Translations under genes and position numbers: made by a program | The notes under the pieces: generated by a model | The model's database searches: none | Told to the model about the DNA's origin: nothing | What the model saw: only the letters and a program-made list of their open reading frames with translations | Source: a virus | IMG/VR virus record: IMGVR_UViG_3300034789_000834 | Span: 1 to 27,530 of that record | Strand: one strand, 5' to 3' | Length of the DNA stretch: 27,530 nt | Shown: positions 23,942 through 27,530 of the stretch, piece by piece | Numbering within the stretch: position 1 is the stretch's first letter | Layout of the letters: every line of letters begins with the position of its first letter

Positions 23942-24214
23942 TTATAAAATGCCTTTGTTAATAGCTTCGTTAATAATAAAAGGCATATTATTAGCTATAT
24001 ATTCTTGTTTGGTTTGGTACTTTTTTTTGGAATTAGGGTAAGTCTGTTTGTCGTATTCTTTACAATAATTGATCCAGAGCGTATCTACGAAAGGTTCTAA
24101 TTCTTTTGATGTTATCTTTCTGAGATTGCTCATTCTGTCTATTATCAATGCCGCTACAGTAAAAAAGATTATTCCTGTGCCTATCATGGCTAATGTATCA
24201 AGTGTAAGTGTCAT
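23942..24214 (-). CDS. Membrane-anchored hypothetical protein
   Basis: 90 residues from ATG 24214, chosen because GGAGAATAG-CC precedes it and the upstream stop lies right there; an 8-residue extension would overlap the previous gene. Residues 1-24 form one hydrophobic helix (L-A-M-I-G-T-G-I-I-F-F-T-V-A-A-L-I-I) followed by a basic, cytoplasmic-side segment and a helical tail rich in Lys, Tyr and Asn. Probable inner-membrane protein. Confidence 0.72.
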   Translation of the reverse strand: MTLTLDTLAMIGTGIIFFTVAALIIDRMSNLRKITSKELEPFVDTLWINYCKEYDKQTYPNSKKKYQTKQEYIANNMPFIINEAINKGIL

Positions 24215-24216
24215 GG

Positions 24217-24732
24217 CTATTCTCCTATAACAGAGCAAATGTCGTGGTCTATGTATCTAAGGATTAAGTCAGACTCCCAAGCTCCAATTTCTGCCGCACA
24301 ATATCCATAAACTTCGTCGTATTCTTCTTCAAGCTCGTTCCATTGATAGTCATAACCTTCTTCTTTCATAGCCGCCCTTATGAGTCGTTTTGTAGATTGC
24401 AAGGTATGTTCATCACGAATAATACACATACTGCATATATTAGGGTAAATCTCTACAGCTAATTCATTTCCTTCAAACTCGTTGAAGTAGATACAACCTG
24501 CGTCGTCGCAGTCATTGTCTATATGATATTCAATCTTATAGTCTTCAATGTTTATTGTTTTTAAATCTGGCGTTCCAATTAATCCTTCCAAGATATAGTT
24601 TTTGACTTCGCTTGTGTTTGGTTTGTTTAGCCAGTCATTTTTTACAGATACAATTTCAATATCTGAGTCGCTATAACCTTCTCCGTTGTAAGAGTAGGTA
24701 ATAATAAATTTAGTATGATTTTCTGATTTCAT
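24217..24732 (-). CDS. Hypothetical acidic early protein
   Basis: 171 residues, not recognised. Beta-rich N-half (K-F-I-I-T-Y-S-Y-N-G), then D-C-D-D-A-G-C, then N-I-C-S-M-C-I-I-R-D-E, two Cys pairs that could bind metal, then a very acidic helical C-terminus (W-N-E-L-E-E-E-Y-D-E-V-Y). It is directly downstream of the double-hairpin element, so it may be separately regulated. SD cassette GGAGAATAAAC-ATG; ends I-G-E with the next SD embedded. Confidence 0.75.
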   Translation of the reverse strand: MKSENHTKFIITYSYNGEGYSDSDIEIVSVKNDWLNKPNTSEVKNYILEGLIGTPDLKTINIEDYKIEYHIDNDCDDAGCIYFNEFEGNELAVEIYPNICSMCIIRDEHTLQSTKRLIRAAMKEEGYDYQWNELEEEYDEVYGYCAAEIGAWESDLILRYIDHDICSVIGE

Positions 24733-24752
24733 GTTTATTCTCCTTTAATTGA

Positions 24753-24827
24753 CTAGGACGCTCCTTAACAGTATCAACGAATGGCTAAGCGTACTGTATG
24801 CTTAGTTATCCTTTCAGAGCGTCCTAG
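24753..24827. other. Nested hairpin element (DNA or RNA structure)
   Basis: Perfect 11-bp stem CTAGGACGCTC (24753-24763) / GAGCGTCCTAG (24817-24827) encloses a second hairpin CTAAGC (24785-24790) / GCTTAG (24800-24805). The inner stem extends by a G-T juxtaposition and T-A pairs to a 3-base loop. The G-T pair is a wobble only in a plus-strand RNA; in a minus-strand transcript it would be an A-C mismatch. It fills the largest gap in the leftward island, just before the SD of the 171-residue gene. Confidence 0.65.
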
Positions 24828-24828
24828 C

Positions 24829-24854
24829 ATTATCATAGGGGGGGTTATGATAAT
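24829..24854. repeat. Hairpin with G7/C7 loop
   Basis: ATTATCATA (24829-24837) and TATGATAAT (24846-24854) form a perfect 9-bp stem around a loop of seven G and one T. Its right arm overlaps the stop of the coiled-coil gene, and it abuts the nested hairpin two bases away. The AT stem is weak as a classical terminator. Confidence 0.6.
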
Positions 24855-25279
24855 TCGTTTGTTATTTGGGAAACTATTTCTTCTAACCTATCTCTTACAT
24901 CATTTGGTATAAGTGCCAGAGTAAGTTTTTGTTCTACCTTCTTTCTAATGTCATAGACAGACGGCTCTAAACGTAGAACGCCGTCTTCGTCTGGGTAGTG
25001 TTCTTGAAAATACAAATTAATATCGTCCCTTTTGAGAGTGTATCTTAACTTGCTTACTTCGTTTCTGATTATGTTTTTTATGTCAGAGATTTCTTTATTT
25101 ATTTCTCTTTTCTTTTTGGAAAGTTTTTTTAAAGATTTTTCTAACTCCCTTGCAGACGCAAAAACGTCAGACTTTTGAAAGTCATTAACTTCTTTGTTTC
25201 TGCGTTTGATAATATTAGCTGTAATTTGTTCCGTTATAGCTTCTATTTCAAATTTTCTTAACTCTTTACTTTTAGCCAT
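24845..25279 (-). CDS. Coiled-coil hypothetical protein
   Basis: 144 residues, nearly all Lys/Glu/Ile/Leu-rich helix. Residues about 30-85 (E-K-S-L-K-K-L-S-K-K-K-R-E-I-N-K-E-I) form a strong coiled coil, then a short beta segment (Y-P-D-E-D-G-V-L-R-L), and a C-terminal helix. No family recognised. It uses the GGAGAATAA-CT-ATG cassette; its stop TAA lies within the G7-loop hairpin. Confidence 0.75.
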   Translation of the reverse strand: MAKSKELRKFEIEAITEQITANIIKRRNKEVNDFQKSDVFASARELEKSLKKLSKKKREINKEISDIKNIIRNEVSKLRYTLKRDDINLYFQEHYPDEDGVLRLEPSVYDIRKKVEQKLTLALIPNDVRDRLEEIVSQITNELS

Positions 25280-25281
25280 AG

Positions 25282-25671
25282 TTATTCTCCTTCTATGTTT
25301 TTATGTTTATCGGATATTACAAGATTGCTAAATACAAAGTCGTTTAAAATTCTAAGACTTTTATAAGTGCTTTCTTCTAATTCTTTTGTTGGTATGTCTT
25401 CAATCCAGATTAAACTTTCATCATCTCCAGACGGACAAATATTTTTTCCTTTGTGTGTAAATTCTTCGCAGTAATATTTAGCTTCGTAATATCCTAAGTT
25501 CATAACTAAATCGTCCACCGCATATTCGACCTGCGATTTTTTAATATGCCTAGTAAAATCTAATGTCCCTAAATAATAGCCAACATTAAACTCAGTTGTA
25601 TTTTCGCTGTCTAAAACTTCGTCTATTTCACTTTCGGTTATATGGCTTTTTGCTTCGTCTAAAATATTCAT
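25282..25671 (-). CDS. Hypothetical early protein
   Basis: 129 residues, acidic. N-terminal helix (M-N-I-L-D-E-A-K-S-H-I), then N-V-G-Y-Y-L-G-T-L-D-F, Y-Y-E-A-K-Y-Y-C-E-E-F, C-P-S-G-D-D-E and a helical C-terminus. Two cysteines do not form a motif. Uses GGAGAATAA-TT-ATG, whose bases are also the last codons of a 23-residue ORF, and ends E-G-E with the next SD embedded. Confidence 0.74.
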   Translation of the reverse strand: MNILDEAKSHITESEIDEVLDSENTTEFNVGYYLGTLDFTRHIKKSQVEYAVDDLVMNLGYYEAKYYCEEFTHKGKNICPSGDDESLIWIEDIPTKELEESTYKSLRILNDFVFSNLVISDKHKNIEGE

Positions 25672-25673
25672 AA

Positions 25674-25745
25674 TTATTCTCCGTTGATTATAAATTTGGG
25701 TAAGTCTGTTTCACTTTGAGAATTAAAAAAAAAGATCTGGAGCAT
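25674..25745 (-). CDS. Possible 23-residue peptide (leader or coupling ORF)
   Basis: ATG at 25745, TAA at 25674-25676: M-L-Q-I-F-F-F-N-S-Q, then S-E-T-D-L-P-K-F-I-I-N-G-E. It starts three bases after the previous stop and ends G-E with the same GGAGAATAA cassette as larger neighbours, which is the main support. No own SD; a poly-T run codes FFF. It may be a real micropeptide or a chance ORF carrying the next gene's SD. Confidence 0.4.
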   Translation of the reverse strand: MLQIFFFNSQSETDLPKFIINGE

Positions 25746-25748
25746 AAA

Positions 25749-25943
25749 TTAATTTTCATACTTACTCGCTTTCTTCAATTCTTTTAAATCAACCAACAAA
25801 ATATATTTGGCTTTGCCTTTTTTAATTATTGGTTCATCTAAAAAAATTCTGGCTTGACCTTGATACAAGCCGCAATAAATACCAAAAAGGTCTTTATTGC
25901 GAACCTGTATATAGTCGTTAATTTTAAGGTTTGGTTCTGTCAT
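25749..25943 (-). CDS. Small beta-barrel-like hypothetical protein
   Basis: 64 residues from ATG at 25943, chosen because longer starts lie inside the upstream gene; overlap 20 bases. Sequence M-T-E-P-N-L-K-I-N-D-Y-I-Q-V-R-N, then L-F-G-I-Y-C-G-L-Y-Q-G-Q-A-R-I-F-L, then Y-I-L-L-V-D-L-K-E-L has the strand order of an SH3/KOW-like barrel, by eye. SD is weak (AAGA). Possible nucleic-acid or protein-binding adaptor. Confidence 0.66.
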   Translation of the reverse strand: MTEPNLKINDYIQVRNKDLFGIYCGLYQGQARIFLDEPIIKKGKAKYILLVDLKELKKASKYEN

Positions 25944-26472
25944 GTCTTGATATTCTTTCAAGTTTGTCTTCGTCCACCTTAAACAGTCTTTCATCTGAAG
26001 CAAATTTCCAGGCCAGACCTTGTATGTTTCTATCTAAATAAATTGCCTGTCCTGTGCAACATCTTCCCCAATAAGAACAATTCCAGTAGTCAGTTTCTAG
26101 GATAGGTTCGTTTATTTCTTCTAGTCTGCTTTCGAACCAATCAGAAACTAAATACCATTCGAAAATCTCGTGGTTTGTGTCTTCTTCCATTCTAATTAAG
26201 TCGATACAATCTGCTTCTGTCATGTCCGGATTTTCAGATTTCATTCTTTCAATGTCATCTTCCCATTCAAATAGAATTTCTCCGTCTGTCATTGAGCCGT
26301 TTTTAATATCGTCATAATTAAAAATGCCTTTTGCCAGTAAATCATCAACTAAGTGTGATTGGTTTCTGTCAATGTGATTACGAATAAACATTTCTGTAAT
26401 GTTTTGTTTTTCTCCTTCTGGGAGCAAGTCCCATTCTTCCAAAGATATTCTTTTAGTCATAAATCCTTGCAT
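25924..26472 (-). CDS. Conserved-looking acidic early protein (W-rich YWGR-TGQAI segment)
   Basis: 182 residues. Residues 101-155 (H-E-I-F-E-W-Y-L-V-S-D-W-F, N-E-P-I-L, Y-W-G-R-C-C-T-G-Q-A-I-Y-L-D) resemble a domain I recall in hypothetical phage and plasmid proteins (W-x-V-S-x-W-L, then W-G-R-x-x-x-G-Q-A-I). Function unknown. The N-terminal half is acidic with a short helix-turn pattern (M-T-D-G-E-I...M-T-E-A-D-C-I). SD GGAG seven bases before ATG 26472; a second ATG four codons later is less well placed. Confidence 0.74.
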   Translation of the reverse strand: MQGFMTKRISLEEWDLLPEGEKQNITEMFIRNHIDRNQSHLVDDLLAKGIFNYDDIKNGSMTDGEILFEWEDDIERMKSENPDMTEADCIDLIRMEEDTNHEIFEWYLVSDWFESRLEEINEPILETDYWNCSYWGRCCTGQAIYLDRNIQGLAWKFASDERLFKVDEDKLERISRHDRTKP

Positions 26473-26475
26473 GGC

Positions 26476-26682
26476 TTAGCTCCTTCTTAAAGTCGGTTCA
26501 TTGATAAGGTACTTACATTTATACAAAGAGAAAAAAACATCTTTGTTATAAATGTCTTTTATCTTTTGTCCGTCTTTGTCTTTTATAAAGTACCGCCTTC
26601 CGTTTTTACTGTTTGGAGTTTTTCCGTAGTACTCAATGCAAATAGTAAAACCTTTATAGGTTCGTTCTTCGTAGTCGTGCAT
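26476..26682 (-). CDS. Small basic hypothetical protein
   Basis: 68 residues, basic and Tyr-rich: R-T-Y-K-G-F-T-I-C-I-E-Y-Y-G, then G-R-R-Y-F-I-K-D-K-D-G-Q, compatible with a small beta sheet. Not recognised. GGAGCTAA-T-ATG cassette, ending R-R-S with the next gene's SD (AGGAGCTAA) in the last codons. Confidence 0.7.
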   Translation of the reverse strand: MHDYEERTYKGFTICIEYYGKTPNSKNGRRYFIKDKDGQKIKDIYNKDVFFSLYKCKYLINEPTLRRS

Positions 26683-26683
26683 A

Positions 26684-26863
26684 TTAGCTCCTTTTGATTG
26701 CCCAAAGATTATTAAGTATCAATTCGTCGTTTAGGTCTTGGACATAACTTAAACTAATTGTTCTCCCAATGCGGCAAGAACACTTTTTAAATTGATTATT
26801 GGTAAATACAACGCCGTCCCCATGACAGCATTTTAGATCGTGAGCGTTAATTTCATTATTCAT
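26684..26863 (-). CDS. Small DnaJ-zinc-finger-like protein
   Basis: 59 residues, found by reading the minus strand. The short C-C-H-G-D-G (Cys12, Cys13) and K-C-S-C (Cys28, Cys30) spacing resembles one module of the DnaJ CxxCxGxG zinc finger or a treble-clef knuckle. The rest is helical, ending A-I-K-R-S. Starts ATG 26863 with GGAG five bases upstream. Overlaps the first island gene by four bases (ATGA). Possible small adaptor or inhibitor; unproven. Confidence 0.7.
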   Translation of the reverse strand: MNNEINAHDLKCCHGDGVVFTNNQFKKCSCRIGRTISLSYVQDLNDELILNNLWAIKRS

Positions 26864-27048
26864 ATTAGCTCCCTTTCTGCATAGTCAGATAATATATTTA
26901 CTATATCTATTGACGGCTTCATGGCGTTTTTGATTAGCAATTTTTTAAACTGCTCATCTTCACAACACAAATTAAAATCCGCCGTTGTGGTTGCTTCGAA
27001 TAAACTAGCGATTAAGTCTAGTTTGTCATTTTTGGCTTTAATACCCAT
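26860..27048 (-). CDS. First gene of leftward island, hypothetical
   Basis: 62 residues: basic N-terminus (MGIKAKNDKLDLIASLFEAT), Cys28-Cys29 pair, then helices and acidic end. Not recognised. AGGGAG precedes ATG by about seven bases. As first gene after the divergent control region it is probably the earliest transcribed. Ends RELI with ATGA overlap. Confidence 0.72.
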   Translation of the reverse strand: MGIKAKNDKLDLIASLFEATTTADFNLCCEDEQFKKLLIKNAMKPSIDIVNILSDYAERELI

Positions 27049-27160
27049 ATTTAAACTCCCTTATAAGTTATTAATATAGAGATGATACAGGACAAAGACA
27101 GACATAACAAGCCAAACAAAGACACAAAAGAGAAAAAAAACATTTAAAATAAACGGACAA
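27049..27160. promoter_or_regulatory. Divergent control region, leftward island / terminase
   Basis: 112 bp. AT-rich near the leftward gene (TTATAA, TTAATATAGAG), with candidate leftward -35 TTGTCC (27095-27090) and TAATAA about 16 bases on. The 56 bases from 27087 to 27142 on plus contain only one T, giving an unstructured A/C-rich leader for terminase. Direct repeat ACAAAGACA at 27092 and 27116, and GGACAA at 27090, 27155 and 27163. No SD before terminase. Confidence 0.5.
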
Positions 27161-27530
27161 ATGGACAATAAAGTTAATAAAGGCGGCAGAAAAGCAATAA
27201 AACTGGACGAAAGAGAAATTGAGCGTCTGAGCGGACTGGGACTCAATGAAAAGCAAATTGCAGATAACTTGGGCGTTTCATGGCGTACTTTTCATAGAAA
27301 GAAAAACCAAAAGTCAGTTTTGGCAGCTATATCAAGGGGACGAAGCAAGGCGTTAAAAAATGTTAGCAATAGTCTGTACGAACAAGCAACGAAGCCAGAA
27401 CCAAACATTCACGCTATTAAATTCTTTCTTTCAAATCGTGGGGAGCATGGACAATGGGCGGAAAGGGACTTATCTCTAAATGTAGATTTAAACTTGAACA
27501 ACATTTTAAAAGAAGCCAGACAAAGATTAG
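27161..27530 (+). CDS. terS: Terminase small subunit (partial, runs off window)
   Basis: First 123 residues; no stop before the edge. N-terminal K-G-G-R-K-A-I-K-L-D-E-R-E-I-E-R-L, then HTH at about 29-48 (L-N-E-K-Q-I-A-D-N-L-G-V-S-W-R-T-F-H-R), then R-G-R-S-K-A-L and the I-K-F-F-L-S-N-R-G...W motif near 86-99 are typical of small terminases of the phBC6A51 HTH type. It recognises phage DNA for packaging and delivers it to the large subunit, expected just to the right. No SD and an A/C-rich leader. Possible repeats in the leader could be its binding site. Confidence 0.8.
   Translation, partial: MDNKVNKGGRKAIKLDEREIERLSGLGLNEKQIADNLGVSWRTFHRKKNQKSVLAAISRGRSKALKNVSNSLYEQATKPEPNIHAIKFFLSNRGEHGQWAERDLSLNVDLNLNNILKEARQRL

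Noticed and set aside
24215-24238. Eight-residue extension of the membrane protein
   Set aside because: It overlaps the preceding gene's end, and the strong GGAG at spacing seven points to ATG 24214.
24036-25711. 14-base exact repeat GGGTAAGTCTGTTT at 24036 and 25698, with weaker GGGTAAG copies nearby
   Set aside because: One copy lies in coding sequence and one partly in a tiny ORF. A 14-mer pair is not unexpected by chance in a 27-kb AT-biased sequence searched on both strands.
27061-27256. Leftward Phe/Cys/Leu-rich ORFs in the divergent control region
   Set aside because: They result from the A-rich, T-poor plus strand and overlap the terminase gene; no SD and no family-like features.

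Overview
This window is AT-rich and densely packed with short-tailed (podovirus-like) bacteriophage genes. It carries tail-fibre and virion proteins, a 1456-residue internal (ejection) protein, a tyrosine integrase, a recombination/replication set and, at the right edge, the start of a terminase small subunit. The fibre N-termini (MADT...KPE.GA...TWG and MALP.SG.ISLNQ types), the phage PAPS-reductase-like protein, DUF3310 and the low GC content resemble marine podoviruses, for example those of AT-rich marine Alphaproteobacteria. The host assignment is inference only. No rRNA, tRNA, CRISPR array or insertion sequence was seen.

Layout, left to right. (1) 40-14038, plus strand: virion operon. 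It holds a repeat-built tail protein, an S74 self-cleaving fibre, two more fibre or accessory proteins, a 34-residue mini-ORF, a second fibre with a Gp10-type C-terminus, a tail hub/nozzle protein, five small to medium virion proteins, the giant internal protein and a PD-(D/E)XK nuclease. Most genes touch or overlap (taATG, ATGA) and most have weak or no Shine-Dalgarno (SD) sites. (2) 16393-14009, minus strand: small membrane protein, a 41-residue protein, DUF3310, PAPS-reductase-like enzyme, integrase. The integrase overlaps the nuclease gene tail to tail. (3) 16460-22182, plus strand: excisionase-like HTH, Cas4/AddB-like DUF2800 nuclease, unknown, Sak4-type AAA ATPase, unknown, ssDNA-binding protein, Cys-rich protein, TOPRIM primase-helicase, a structured 152-bp gap, winged-helix protein. 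It ends in a perfect 11-bp hairpin that should terminate transcription from both sides. (4) 27048-22243, minus strand: 17 small proteins with strong SD sites and almost no recognisable families, probably early host-takeover or anti-defence genes, interrupted once by a 112-bp double-hairpin element. (5) 27049-27160: divergent control region. (6) 27161 to the edge: terminase small subunit on plus.

If the genome is circular or circularly permuted, terminase large subunit, portal, capsid and tail-tube genes would lie between the right and left edges. The replication set has primase-helicase, SSB, annealing ATPase and nuclease but no DNA or RNA polymerase, so host polymerases are presumably used. 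The integrase and excisionase-like protein suggest a temperate or formerly temperate phage, although no CI-type repressor is recognisable. No endolysin was recognised.

The parts most worth follow-up are the 17-gene minus-strand island with its two recurring ribosome-binding cassettes, the double-hairpin element at 24753-24854, the mutually exclusive hairpins at 21654-21684, and the exact 20-residue repeat protein at the left edge.
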